In this document: positions 14,799-23,113 of the stretch, piece after piece | Layout of the letters: each line of letters starts with the position of its first letter | Position numbering within the stretch: position 1 is the stretch's first letter | Assembly (NCBI GenBank): GCA_964546585.1 | Contig: CAZJKE010000020.1 | Span: 1-28,144 of the forward strand | Source: CAZJKE01 sp964546585 | Lineage (GTDB): Bacteria; Planctomycetota; Phycisphaerae; Phycisphaerales; SM1A02 | Length of the DNA stretch: 28,144 bases | Direction: 5' to 3' | Translations under genes and position numbers: made by a program | The notes under the pieces: generated by a model | Told to the model about the DNA's origin: nothing | The model's input: the letters and a program-made list of their open reading frames with translations, nothing else | Databases searched by the model: none

Positions 14799-16154
14799 TC
14801 AGTCGTTCAGGCGGTTTTCAAGTTGTGAGAGATCCCGTTGCATCCGCTGATCGTCGCCCCGCCGCTGATCAACGGTCTTGATCGCGTGCATGACAGTTGT
14901 GTGGTCGCGGCCGCCGAAGTACCCGCCTATTTCCTCCAGGCTGAAGCGGGTGTGGTGCCGGGCAAGCCACATACCGATCTGCCGGGGCCCGGTAATCGAC
15001 TTGTGTCGTCGCTTTGAGAGGATGTCGCTGAGTTTGACATCGTAGTAGGTAGCGATGGCCTCAAGAATATCCTGAATGGAGAGGTGTTGGTTGGCTGACG
15101 AATCGTCCTTGCGGCGGGAGATGGCCCGTTTGGCCATCTCCATATCAATGACCTTTCGTTCCACAAGCGAAAGGCCCTGGAGTTTCGTGATAGCGCCTTC
15201 CAACTCACGGATGTTTGAATCGAGTCGAGCAGCGACATAGGCCGCCACATCATCGGGAATATCGATATGGCGAAGAGAAGCCTTCTTCTTGATGATCGCA
15301 ACACGGGTTTCGTAACTCGGCGCTTCGATCGACGCGACCAATCCACAGGCAAACCGGCTGATGAGACGCTCCTCCATGTCTGGAATTTCTGCCGGCGGAG
15401 CATCTGAACTAAGCACGATCTGTCGGCCGGATTGGAAGAGAGTGTTGAAGGTGTGAAAGAATTCTTCCTGCGTCCGGTCCCGCTTGGACAGGTCGTGAAT
15501 ATCGTCAATAACAAGCATGTCAAACGCCCGAAATCTGTGTCGGAAGGACGCCATTTCACCAGCCTGTACAGACTCAAGAAACTGGGTCATGAATCCATTA
15601 CACGACACGTAGAGAATACGCATCGAATGATGCATGCTCATGGCGGTCTGACAGATTGCCTGCAAGAGGTGTGTCTTTCCGAGGCCAACTCCACCATGAA
15701 TGAACAAGGGGTTATAGGCCTGACCAGGCTTCTGTGACACGGCAACCGAAGCAGCTTGAGCAAGTTGATTACCCGGACCAATGACAAAGTTATCGAAACA
15801 ATGGTCCGGGCTGATGAGCATCTCTTCATCGCCAGGATGGTCCGAGAGCACCGCACCGTTTCCTGGTGCCGAAACCACCACAGGTTGGGCGATCTCCTGC
15901 TCTTCACCAATGAATCGAACCCCAAGCAGGTGACCGGTTACGGTCTGCGCTGCATCGATAAATTGTTCAGTGCAACATCGCTGGAGATATTTGAGTTGTA
16001 CTTGTTCTCGAACGAGCAGGTGGAGTGAACCATCGACGATACCGGCGGGTTCGATTGCAGAGAACCAACGCCGACACATTGTCGGGTGATGTTCCCGCAG
16101 GTGTGTAAGGAGCGAGTCCTTCAGGTTCTTGGCGTCGAATTCTTGTTTGGTCAT
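14799..16154 (-). CDS. dnaA: Chromosomal replication initiator protein DnaA
   Basis: This 451-residue protein has DnaA length and all four domains. Domain I covers about 1-85, followed by a short linker. The AAA+ domain has GGVGLGKTH (154-162), VIDDIH (215-220) and LISRFACGL. The C-terminal DNA-binding domain has the signature GRDHTTVMHAIKTV (415-428). The usual IDDIQFL reads IDDIHDL here. The ATG at 16154 is preferred over an in-frame TTG at 16190 because it gives a normal domain I start, although no Shine-Dalgarno is seen. DnaA binds origin DnaA boxes and opens the duplex. The gene follows rnz on the same strand, and dnaN and gyrB are not adjacent. Confidence 0.96.
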   Translation of the reverse strand: MTKQEFDAKNLKDSLLTHLREHHPTMCRRWFSAIEPAGIVDGSLHLLVREQVQLKYLQRCCTEQFIDAAQTVTGHLLGVRFIGEEQEIAQPVVVSAPGNGAVLSDHPGDEEMLISPDHCFDNFVIGPGNQLAQAASVAVSQKPGQAYNPLFIHGGVGLGKTHLLQAICQTAMSMHHSMRILYVSCNGFMTQFLESVQAGEMASFRHRFRAFDMLVIDDIHDLSKRDRTQEEFFHTFNTLFQSGRQIVLSSDAPPAEIPDMEERLISRFACGLVASIEAPSYETRVAIIKKKASLRHIDIPDDVAAYVAARLDSNIRELEGAITKLQGLSLVERKVIDMEMAKRAISRRKDDSSANQHLSIQDILEAIATYYDVKLSDILSKRRHKSITGPRQIGMWLARHHTRFSLEEIGGYFGGRDHTTVMHAIKTVDQRRGDDQRMQRDLSQLENRLND

Positions 16155-16185
16155 GAGATAGCAGAGGCCGCAGGCATATCGATGA

Positions 16186-16202
16186 GTCAATCAGAGATTG
16201 AC
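16186..16202. promoter_or_regulatory. Perfect inverted repeat upstream of dnaA
   Basis: GTCAATC, AGA, GATTGAC form a perfect 7-bp inverted repeat with a 3-base spacer, 32-48 bases before the dnaA ATG in the rnz-dnaA gap. The size and symmetry fit an operator for a dimeric regulator or a small hairpin in the mRNA leader. It does not resemble a DnaA box. Confidence 0.4.
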
Positions 16203-16269
16203 ATGTTCCCTCACCTCGGCGGAGCATCCGTGCGATACCGTGGATGGGGAGAATTTAGAAGAGAATCCC

Positions 16270-17193
16270 TCAACCGTCAACAGGCAAGGATGCCTCCGCC
16301 TCTTCACATTGTCTCGCATACCGAAGGCTGTTGGCGCGGTGATCCATCAGGAAGTGGACACGGGAGGATTGTTCTGGTCCAAGTTGAGCCTCAAGAGCCG
16401 AGCGTGCTTCGTGGATATGTGTTCTGCGACTGGTGTGCACAACCACGACATGCTTGGCCGTCCAGCACTCGAGGAGCCTGGCGAGGTCGCTCAGGTGAAG
16501 ATGCTTGCCAATGCGAGCCCTGTCCCGGTGGGTGTCACTGAAGAAAGTGCACTCCGTAATGACCACCTCGGCGTCCCGGAATTCCGGCCGCTCGAGGTGT
16601 GAACCCATCTCGGTGTCCCCGGTGCATGCAACCAGGGGAATCTCCAACACCTGCGTGATCGTCGTTCCTCCGCGCCGAAGTTCACGAATCTGATTCTGCG
16701 GAAGCCCCTGGAACTCCGGCAGAAGTTTGCTGCGGTATTCCATGGCGACATATGACATGGCAGGCACTGTATGACTCGACTCAATGGCGCGAAGCCGAAT
16801 GTTCGGCTTGATGTCCACTTCACCATTCGGCGCTAGCCCCACCACCTCATAAGGGGTCTGCTGGTGTTCCAGCCGCACCCAACCACGCATCATTTCGTGG
16901 ATGGGATCAACGAGGTCGCGATGGCAGATGCATGTACCGACAGGCATCTTCTGGAACATTCGTTGACTGAAGTAATAGGGCAACCCGGCAACATGATCCA
17001 TGTGGCCATGACTCAACGCGACGAACGGAGCCGCCAAGACAGGGCGAGGACAGAGACCAATATCGAATGTGACATCCAACTCCGGCACCTGCACAGCGGT
17101 TTGCTCGCCAGCGGTGCTTATTCCCTGAATACGCCAGGGAGGGAGATAGAGAAAGCCCAACTTCCCCGACTTGGGGGGACGCTTGGGAACCAT
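16270..17193 (-). CDS. rnz: Ribonuclease Z (tRNA 3'-processing endonuclease), short plant TRZ1-like form
   Basis: This 307-residue metallo-beta-lactamase protein resembles short-form tRNase Z, in my recollection closest to plant TRZ1. It has AGEQTAVQVPELDVTFDIG near the N-terminus, the zinc motif SHGHMDHVAGLP (H62, H64, D66, H67), H141, TGDTE with D193, ECTFFSD (214-220), the later histidines H231/H233, and HTSRR (H253). RNase Z cuts tRNA precursors after the discriminator base when CCA is not encoded. The start at 17193 is chosen because GGAGG precedes it with eight bases between. An ATG at 17217 is possible, and any longer frame would run into tRNA-Glu. The gene lies 75 bases after that tRNA, on the same strand, and dnaA follows. 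Confidence 0.85.
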   Translation of the reverse strand: MVPKRPPKSGKLGFLYLPPWRIQGISTAGEQTAVQVPELDVTFDIGLCPRPVLAAPFVALSHGHMDHVAGLPYYFSQRMFQKMPVGTCICHRDLVDPIHEMMRGWVRLEHQQTPYEVVGLAPNGEVDIKPNIRLRAIESSHTVPAMSYVAMEYRSKLLPEFQGLPQNQIRELRRGGTTITQVLEIPLVACTGDTEMGSHLERPEFRDAEVVITECTFFSDTHRDRARIGKHLHLSDLARLLECWTAKHVVVVHTSRRTHIHEARSALEAQLGPEQSSRVHFLMDHRANSLRYARQCEEAEASLPVDG

Positions 17194-17201
17194 GAGCGGA
17201 A

Positions 17202-17206
17202 CCTCC
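17202..17206 (-). promoter_or_regulatory. Shine-Dalgarno GGAGG deciding the rnz start
   Basis: On the minus strand GGAGG is followed by eight bases and then the ATG at 17193. This is stronger than the site before the alternative ATG at 17217. Confidence 0.6.
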
Positions 17207-17237
17207 AAGAGAAGCATTTTCACACTTCTCTGGCCGT

Positions 17238-17261
17238 GGGTGTGCCCAGAGGAACACACCC
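17238..17261 (-). other. Hairpin between tRNA-Glu and rnz
   Basis: The arms GGGTGTG and CACACCC, seven bases each with a ten-base loop, begin seven bases after the tRNA-Glu 3' end. No T-run follows, so it is not a classical terminator. It could stabilise the rnz mRNA leader or slow 3' trimming. Confidence 0.4.
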
Positions 17262-17268
17262 GTGAATA

Positions 17269-17341
17269 CACCCCGTAGGGGATTCGAACCCCTGTTACCG
17301 GGATGAGAACCCGGCGTCCTGGGCCTCTAGACGAACGGGGC
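17269..17341 (-). tRNA. tRNA-Glu (anticodon CTC)
   Basis: A 73-base cloverleaf is seen on the minus strand. The acceptor GCCCCGT pairs with ACGGGGT (the first pair is G-U). The D-arm contains GTCTAGAGGCCCAGGAC, the anticodon stem CCGGG/CCCGG encloses the loop TTCTCAT with anticodon CTC at 17307-17305, and the T-arm contains GGTTCGAATCC. The D-loop and T-arm match bacterial tRNA-Glu closely. CCA is not encoded (TAT follows the discriminator G), so maturation needs RNase Z and the CCA-adding enzyme. It lies 45 bases after the polyprenyl synthetase gene and 75 bases before rnz on the same strand. Confidence 0.97.
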
Positions 17342-17347
17342 AGGACA

Positions 17348-17365
17348 GGCCTTGCACACAAGGCC
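17348..17365 (-). other. Hairpin in the 5' leader of tRNA-Glu
   Basis: The perfect arms GGCCTTG and CAAGGCC, with a 4-base loop, sit between the polyprenyl synthetase stop and the tRNA and end six bases before the tRNA 5' end. There is no T-run. It could be a weak terminator of the upstream gene or a processing signal. Confidence 0.45.
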
Positions 17366-17386
17366 AAGCGGCGGATGATAACTCAA

Positions 17387-18382
17387 TCAACTTGGTTGTC
17401 CACCAACCGACCCGACTCGTTCCGTCAAGCGGCGAGCAATATCCTGGAGGGCGGCGACCCCACTTGATGCGGGTATTGATACAAGTTCTTGAACAGCAGA
17501 TGACACAAGGTCATCGACAGCGGACCATGCTCTCTGGATCGAACCAGCGTCTTCCAACATGGTGCGCATTGCTTCACGACTGTTGGTGACCCCCAGAATT
17601 GCGTTTGGGTCATCGTTGTCTTGCTCAAGGAAGTCAATGAGTGGCAGCGTTGGTTTGCCTTTGGCCATGTCGCGGCCCACGGACTTTCCGGCACCTTCTC
17701 GTTCACAAGTCAGGTCGATCAAATCATCCCGTATCTGAAAAGCGATCCCCGCCGCCGACCCGAACCGACCAAGCGCCGCCAGTTCCAATTCTGTTGCGCC
17801 GGCAATCATCCCACCCACCCGACAACACGCGGAAATAAGGACGCCCGTCTTGTTTTCAATGATGCGAAAGTAGGTTGCGCGGTCGAGGTTCAGATTCTCG
17901 CGATGATGGAGTTGAAGTATTTCTCCTGCACAGAGCGTGCTTGTCACGCCGCCAAGGAGAATATTGAGATCAGGGTCTCGCAGCGTCGAGCAGAGATGAA
18001 ACGCCTTGGAAATGAGGTAGTCACCGAGCATGACGGCGGCCTCATTGCCTCTTAGATAGTTGATTGTTCGATCACCGCGGCGAAGGTCGGCCTCGTCAAG
18101 CACATCATCGTGTACCAGTGTGGCGAGATGAATGATCTCCAATACCGCGGCGGCGGTTCGCAGAGCCGCTTCACATTGTTCATCTGCGGCAATCGCCCTG
18201 GACGAGAGAAGCACGAGTGAGGGCCGAAGCATCTTTCCTCGGTAAGACAGGAGTTGTTCACACAACGCATCAGTGGATTCATGATCCCCGGCAAGTTGGT
18301 TGTCGATGAGGCGAGAGACCAAATCCAGTTCACCAGACAACCACACAGAAAGCTCGCTGTCAGGTTTGATCACCGAGACCAT
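17387..18382 (-). CDS. Polyprenyl diphosphate synthase (trans-isoprenyl diphosphate synthase)
   Basis: This 331-residue cytoplasmic prenyltransferase extends allylic diphosphates with IPP. It has GKMLRP (49-54), the first aspartate-rich motif DDVLD (92-96), RRGDRTINY, the GDYLISKAF segment (120-128), and the second aspartate-rich motif DDLID (219-223) where DDLLD is usual, followed by GKSVGRDMAKGKPTLP. Small residues before the first motif and the length suggest a long-chain, quinone side-chain type enzyme, but product length is uncertain. The ATG at 18382 lies two bases after the methyltransferase stop and is preferred over an upstream in-frame start inside that gene. The same-strand order suggests one operon. 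Confidence 0.92.
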   Translation of the reverse strand: MVSVIKPDSELSVWLSGELDLVSRLIDNQLAGDHESTDALCEQLLSYRGKMLRPSLVLLSSRAIAADEQCEAALRTAAAVLEIIHLATLVHDDVLDEADLRRGDRTINYLRGNEAAVMLGDYLISKAFHLCSTLRDPDLNILLGGVTSTLCAGEILQLHHRENLNLDRATYFRIIENKTGVLISACCRVGGMIAGATELELAALGRFGSAAGIAFQIRDDLIDLTCEREGAGKSVGRDMAKGKPTLPLIDFLEQDNDDPNAILGVTNSREAMRTMLEDAGSIQRAWSAVDDLVSSAVQELVSIPASSGVAALQDIARRLTERVGSVGGQPS

Positions 18383-18384
18383 GT

Positions 18385-19230
18385 CTACTTCACCGCCGCG
18401 ATATAGGCGACCCAACCGGCACACGGGTCACCGCGTTCTTCGATGGTCCACGAGCCGTCGCCTTCACCATCCTCACCCTCGCCCTCCCAATAGACGGCAA
18501 CCCTGGTGAACCCCGCATCAAGAAGCGTGTCGCGGATCTCTGGGAGTGTCCAGAGTCGCCACTCGTAGGTGAACGCTTTGTCGATGCGGGACCCATCTGG
18601 AAACTCAAAGTGAATGTGGTTGACAACATGTCCGTTGATGGGATTGACCGAGTGCTGGTCCCACACATAGGTGAATCCATCCAGGTCGCGATCCTCAGCG
18701 AGTTCCAGAAACGAATCACTGCCCCCATACGCATCCAGAAGGAACAGGCCGTCGTCAACAAGACAATCGCGAACATGTTCAAAGTATGCGAGGAGTTCAC
18801 TTCGTTGCTTGAAGATGTAATAACTGAAGTTCATGGCCAGGGCGCAATCGACCGGCTCACAGGTGGTCTCCATGACATCACCGTTGATGATGGTGATGCG
18901 ACGAGCCTGATCTTCGGTCAACTCTTTGCTGATGCAATTGTGGGTCCAGGCGAGAACATCCGTGTCGAGGTCGATGCCGATGACGGTGTTGTCGTCCCGC
19001 CTTCGCACCCACTCTCTGGCGACGGCGGCTGTACCACAGAAATCCTCCCTGATGGACTGACATGTACGGCCCCGCAATTCCTTCCACGCCTGATCAACCA
19101 GATCAACCTCTGACTCAGGGCACTGGACAGCCCGCTCGTAGAGGTCGTTGATATCGGCGGTCTTCGCCGTGATCCATCCTTTGGGTCGTGGTCGTGCCAT
19201 CGTGGCGGGAGAGTGTAGCGGTGGGCTCAC
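18385..19230 (-). CDS. Class I SAM-dependent methyltransferase of unknown substrate
   Basis: This protein of about 281 residues has a Rossmann methyltransferase fold. Motif I is EDFCGTA (62-68), the acidic end of strand 2 is GIDLD (85-89), NGDV lies at 116-119, and a hydrophobic LAMNFSYYIF strand follows. The C-terminal part is rich in acidic and aromatic residues (EGEGEDGEGDG near the end). The substrate cannot be read from sequence. Its place before a polyprenyl synthase could suggest quinone metabolism, but this is only context. The GTG at 19230 overlaps the preceding peptidase stop as GTGA. An ATG at 19200 is a possible alternative start. Confidence 0.82.
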   Translation of the reverse strand: MSPPLHSPATMARPRPKGWITAKTADINDLYERAVQCPESEVDLVDQAWKELRGRTCQSIREDFCGTAAVAREWVRRRDDNTVIGIDLDTDVLAWTHNCISKELTEDQARRITIINGDVMETTCEPVDCALAMNFSYYIFKQRSELLAYFEHVRDCLVDDGLFLLDAYGGSDSFLELAEDRDLDGFTYVWDQHSVNPINGHVVNHIHFEFPDGSRIDKAFTYEWRLWTLPEIRDTLLDAGFTRVAVYWEGEGEDGEGDGSWTIEERGDPCAGWVAYIAAVK

Positions 19231-20699
19231 TGCATGGGTTCCATCGTGAGCGGATCCCGCAGAGGAAGTTCCACCGCGGCGAAGCCCAGGCGGTCAGTAA
19301 CGGCCGACATTGAGGCGCGGCCGTCCGCGTCGCCGGCATCAATCTCGCCCCAGTCTCCCACTATGACAATCGCCAGCGCATCATCATCGAGCAGGCGATT
19401 GGCGACTCGGCGGACATCTGCTCGGGTAACAGCCCGCACCTGATCGCGCCAACGTGTCCAGAAGCCTGGATCACGGCCAGTTAACTCATCGGCCGCGAAG
19501 ACTGAGACCGTCCCATGCTTGGACTGGAAGATGGTTGGAAATGTCTCAATGATGGAACCCTTCGCAACATCCATCTCTTCATCAGTAACCTCGCCGTCGC
19601 GGATCCCGGCCATCTCGTTCAATATAAGGTCGATGGCGAGCGCGACCGTGGGGCTCTTGGATTGGAAACTTGCGCCCCATGTACCATCGTCCCAGGTGCC
19701 AGGGGCAAGGCGGGACCCGGCGGAATATGCCAGGCCCTCGTCGCTGCGGACACGCTTGGTGATGCGGCTGGAGAACCCACCACCGCCGAGGATGTCGTTC
19801 ATGATCTCCGCTGCAGCAAGGTCTGGATCATCGCGCCGAATGGACCGCAGCCCCATTATGACGCCGCCTTGCGGGACATCCTGATCCACGTAGTAGATTG
19901 CCGGAGTATATGCAGAGGGCGTCTCGGGAGGTGCAGACACCCGCGCTCCCTTGGGCCATCCGGCCAGCGCGTCATCAAGCGTCTTGAGCATGGTCTCTTC
20001 ATCAAAGTCGCCGCTCACAGCGATGATCAGATTGGCGGGGTTGAAGATCATGGTGTGCGCTCTTGCCAGATCAGCCCTCGTCACACTGTTAACCGACGAC
20101 TCGGTTGCCTGACGACCACGCCATGAATCGCCATACATCAACATCGCACGCTCCCGGGAGAGGATGCTCTGTGGATGGTCATTTCGCTGCTTCATGCCTT
20201 CGACAAATTCATCTTTCTCCAACATCAACCTGGAATCCTGAAAACCCGGGTTCCGAACCATGTCGATAAAGAGCGGCAGGCTCTCGTCGAGGTTTGACGA
20301 GAGCGTGTTGAGGCTGGCAATCGTTGTGGTTCCCCTTGATCCCGATCCAGCGTTCGCAGCAAGAAAATCAAACTGCTCATCGACTTCTTCGGCGGACATG
20401 GTTGTCGTGCCGCCAGTCCGGACGAGTGTCGCCATCATGTCCACGAGCCCGGATTGGTCCGCTGGATCAAGATAGTCGCCGCCGAGAAAGATCAGGCTGA
20501 CATTGATCAACGGCAGTTCCCTGTCCTCGATGATGTACACAGGTATGCCATTGGAGAGTTCGTGGCGAAACTCACCGGCCGACGGTGGGGTGAATGCGTA
20601 GTCCGGAAAAACGATTTCGCTCGGATGTTTCGGTACATCCGCGAACAGCGCACCTGTGATCGCGACCGAGAGAACCACGGGCATTCCAGTCAACTTCAT
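19227..20699 (-). CDS. M16 family peptidase-like protein, non-catalytic partner subunit
   Basis: This 490-residue exported protein has a signal peptide (about 1-20, ending ALFA-DVP) and two M16 half-domains. The zinc site HxxEH is absent: the matching region reads SGLVDMMATLV (83-93). The R...Y pair of substrate-binding M16 subunits is present in RSDEGLAY (R318, Y325). The gene overlaps the catalytic M16 gene before it as ATGA. This matches known two-subunit M16B peptidases in which one subunit carries the zinc and the other the R/Y pair. It is expected in the periplasm or envelope. Confidence 0.88.
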   Translation of the reverse strand: MKLTGMPVVLSVAITGALFADVPKHPSEIVFPDYAFTPPSAGEFRHELSNGIPVYIIEDRELPLINVSLIFLGGDYLDPADQSGLVDMMATLVRTGGTTTMSAEEVDEQFDFLAANAGSGSRGTTTIASLNTLSSNLDESLPLFIDMVRNPGFQDSRLMLEKDEFVEGMKQRNDHPQSILSRERAMLMYGDSWRGRQATESSVNSVTRADLARAHTMIFNPANLIIAVSGDFDEETMLKTLDDALAGWPKGARVSAPPETPSAYTPAIYYVDQDVPQGGVIMGLRSIRRDDPDLAAAEIMNDILGGGGFSSRITKRVRSDEGLAYSAGSRLAPGTWDDGTWGASFQSKSPTVALAIDLILNEMAGIRDGEVTDEEMDVAKGSIIETFPTIFQSKHGTVSVFAADELTGRDPGFWTRWRDQVRAVTRADVRRVANRLLDDDALAIVIVGDWGEIDAGDADGRASMSAVTDRLGFAAVELPLRDPLTMEPMQ

Positions 20700-22705
20700 T
20701 GGTCTTCCTCCAGCTGATCTTGTTCGGCAATATGCACAGCGAGATGTGCAAGCACATAATCAATGATGGGTTTCTCATCGTCTGGCACACCCGGGTACGA
20801 GGCTTGGAGCATGGTGTAGATTTCGCGAAGATCGGCGACAGGCATGGTGGCGAAGTTCATCATGAGTTCCTGTGCCTGTGCCAATTGTTCCGGCGTCAGT
20901 TCGACGGATTCGGATGCGGGGGCAGGCGTGGGCGGCGGGGTGTCGGACACCCCCTTGGGTGCTTCAGCATCTAACTCCACCAGCCGCGACTTGATCCACG
21001 CGGATACATACTCAAACGCCGGCTGAAATTCTGGGGGTACTGATGCGGCCTGTGTAGCCATTTCTGCAGCCGCCTCGCGGAGTTCGTCCGGGCCAAGTGG
21101 TTCCAACTGGGCGAGAATCTGTCCGACAATCGCTTGAGACTGCGCGTCCAGCGCCGCAAGGGCGTCATCCACTTCCGGGGCGTCCGCGCTGCGGTAATAC
21201 AACGCCACCGATCGGTTTCTTTCGTCGAAGTACTCGTTGGCGACACGCATGATGTCGTCGGCGGTGACGGCAAGCAACTTCGGGGAGGTTTCGTTGATCG
21301 CCTCCCAGCCGATGAAGGTTTCCAGAAAACCAAGTTGAAGCATGAGGAAGAAGTTGCTTTGCAGACTTCGGTATTGATCAGCCGTGACCTGATTCTTGAT
21401 CTTCTGCAGTTCCCGATCGCCAACGGGCTCGTGTTGCAACGTGGACAACTCCTCGTACCACGCAGATTCAAGATCGTCGGGCGACGCATCTCCCTTGACG
21501 GAAGCGGAGAACGAGAACGCTCCCTGATACTTGCGAAGGTTCTGCATGTCTATGGGACCAGCAGCCTGTGCGCCGCTTGCAATTTCGCGACCCTCAACCA
21601 TTGACTTGTACAGGCGGCCGGTTCGACCGTTCAGGATGGCGGCCATGATCGTGAGTGGATAACTGTCGGCGTGACCGATGGGTGGCGTGTGGTATCGCAC
21701 CTCGACCTGACCCTGCGCGTCGAGTTCACCTACCAGCCGCTGCTCGGCTCGTTGGGCGGGCTCGATCGTGACGACGGGAGGTGGGGGAGAATCACCCGGC
21801 TCAAGTCGCCCGAAGTACTCGGTGATCATGGTCTTGGCGTTGTTGGGGTCAAAGTCTCCAACCACTACACCGACAAGGTTGTTGGGCCGATAGTAGGTGT
21901 CGTAGTACTTCTGGGCCTCTTCCAACGTGTAACTGTTGAGGTCGCTCGGCCAGCCGATGACCGGCCAGCTGTAGGGTGATCCTTGCCAGAACATCGCGTC
22001 AAACTGCTCGTCGAATTCACCGGTCGGCGACGACTCGGTCCGCATTCGCCGCTCCTCGTGCACGACATCTCGTTCCGAGAAGAATTCACGAAACACACTG
22101 TTCGCCAGCCTGTCCGACTCCATCCAGCACCAAAGTTCAAACTTGTTCGCCGGGAGTCCGTTGATGTAGAAGGTCAGGTCCTGCGTCGTGAAGGCATTGA
22201 GCCCGTTTGCGCCTTCCTCCTGGTAGATGGAGGCGAATTCATCCTTCACGATCACACTCCGGTGCTCTTCCATCGTGTCTTGAAGTTGTTGCCGGAGTGA
22301 GGCGAGTTCGGGTGTGTCACTTGCAGCATCCCACGGATCAGCGATTTCACCTGCGCGATACCGGTCGTACTGCTCACCCCATGTCAGTGCCAGCATGCGG
22401 TTTCTGAGTTCTCGCTCCTTCTGCCGGTACGCAGCGTCTTTCTCGGGATCGGTCGTGCCAATGATGTCTGTTCCCTTGAACATCATGTGTTCAAAGAAGT
22501 GACTGATGCCGGTGATCCCGGGTCGCTCGTTGACTGATCCAACCTTGGCTACCCAACCGGCTGCAATATTGTTTGGTTCCTCGAACCTGGGGAGAAGGAT
22601 GAACTTCATCCCGTTATCAAGGGTGAACACCTCTGGGTCGACCTGTTGCGCGTTGGCCGGCAGGGTGCATGCCGCCACGGCGGTTGCGATGATCATTCGC
22701 TTCAT
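20696..22705 (-). CDS. M16 family zinc peptidase, catalytic subunit, with C-terminal extension
   Basis: This 669-residue exported protein has a signal peptide (MKRMIIATAV... to ANAQ, about 1-20). The inverted zinc motif is HFFEH (H69, E72, H73), and the third zinc ligand is E217 or E218 in VVHEERR. The gap between them is about 70 residues longer than in pitrilysin because of a charged helical insertion (about 86-160). The second half-domain carries the GRTGRLYKSMVEGREIASGA segment. A proline-rich linker (PPPTPAPASESVE) leads to an extra C-terminal helical region of about 70 residues. AGAGGA precedes the ATG. It degrades peptides or misfolded proteins in the envelope, presumably as a heterodimer with the next gene product. 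Confidence 0.92.
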   Translation of the reverse strand: MKRMIIATAVAACTLPANAQQVDPEVFTLDNGMKFILLPRFEEPNNIAAGWVAKVGSVNERPGITGISHFFEHMMFKGTDIIGTTDPEKDAAYRQKERELRNRMLALTWGEQYDRYRAGEIADPWDAASDTPELASLRQQLQDTMEEHRSVIVKDEFASIYQEEGANGLNAFTTQDLTFYINGLPANKFELWCWMESDRLANSVFREFFSERDVVHEERRMRTESSPTGEFDEQFDAMFWQGSPYSWPVIGWPSDLNSYTLEEAQKYYDTYYRPNNLVGVVVGDFDPNNAKTMITEYFGRLEPGDSPPPPVVTIEPAQRAEQRLVGELDAQGQVEVRYHTPPIGHADSYPLTIMAAILNGRTGRLYKSMVEGREIASGAQAAGPIDMQNLRKYQGAFSFSASVKGDASPDDLESAWYEELSTLQHEPVGDRELQKIKNQVTADQYRSLQSNFFLMLQLGFLETFIGWEAINETSPKLLAVTADDIMRVANEYFDERNRSVALYYRSADAPEVDDALAALDAQSQAIVGQILAQLEPLGPDELREAAAEMATQAASVPPEFQPAFEYVSAWIKSRLVELDAEAPKGVSDTPPPTPAPASESVELTPEQLAQAQELMMNFATMPVADLREIYTMLQASYPGVPDDEKPIIDYVLAHLAVHIAEQDQLEEDQ

Positions 22706-22710
22706 GCCAT

Positions 22711-22716
22711 TCCTCT
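22711..22716 (-). promoter_or_regulatory. Shine-Dalgarno AGAGGA of the catalytic M16 gene
   Basis: On the minus strand AGAGGA is followed by five bases and the ATG at 22705. It lies in the 15-bp gap after the Dabb lipoprotein stop. Confidence 0.55.
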
Positions 22717-22720
22717 CAAT

Positions 22721-23113
22721 CTACGGTGTTTCATCAACGACATCGTGGACCCGGATCCATTCGAGCCTCGGCTTCCATGTCCGGACAAGATGCTGGTGGT
22801 TGGGGTGTTTGACATACTGCTCATAGGTGTCTGCGTCCGCAAATCCAACATAGAACCCGACATCGTAGTCGGCATCGACGGTGGTCCGGCCAAAGTCGCC
22901 ATGTTGGCCGCACCAATAGGCTTCGACGCCGGGGATGGTGGCCAGTTGGCTGTCGCATGCGGCAATGAGGGCCTGAGCATCTTCGGGATGCTTCAACTTG
23001 AAAAACGCAAGGTGATTGATTCGCGCGGGGCGAGACGGCGCAGCCACCTTTGGACCGCAGGCAGCAACGAGCAGGGCGGTTGTTAGGATTTGCAGAAGGG
23101 TTCGTGTCGCCAT
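22721..23113 (-). CDS. Lipoprotein with a Dabb (stress-responsive A/B barrel) domain
   Basis: This 130-residue protein has a lipoprotein signal peptide ending in LLVAAC (C19). A ferredoxin-like alpha/beta domain of the Dabb type follows: INHLAFFKLKHPEDAQ, a central IPGVEAYWCG, DYDVGFYVGFADADTYEQYVKHPNHQHLV and a final strand. The function is unknown. Dabb domains occur in small dimeric proteins and some enzymes. The ATG at 23113 gives the signal peptide, while the upstream extension is antisense to rsmJ and is not used. It starts the minus-strand series leading to the M16 pair, with 15 bp to the next start. Confidence 0.82.
   Translation of the reverse strand: MATRTLLQILTTALLVAACGPKVAAPSRPARINHLAFFKLKHPEDAQALIAACDSQLATIPGVEAYWCGQHGDFGRTTVDADYDVGFYVGFADADTYEQYVKHPNHQHLVRTWKPRLEWIRVHDVVDETP

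Noticed and set aside
17194..17367. Upstream extension of the RNase Z frame
   Set aside because: It would translate through tRNA-Glu. A GGAGG site fixes the start at 17193.
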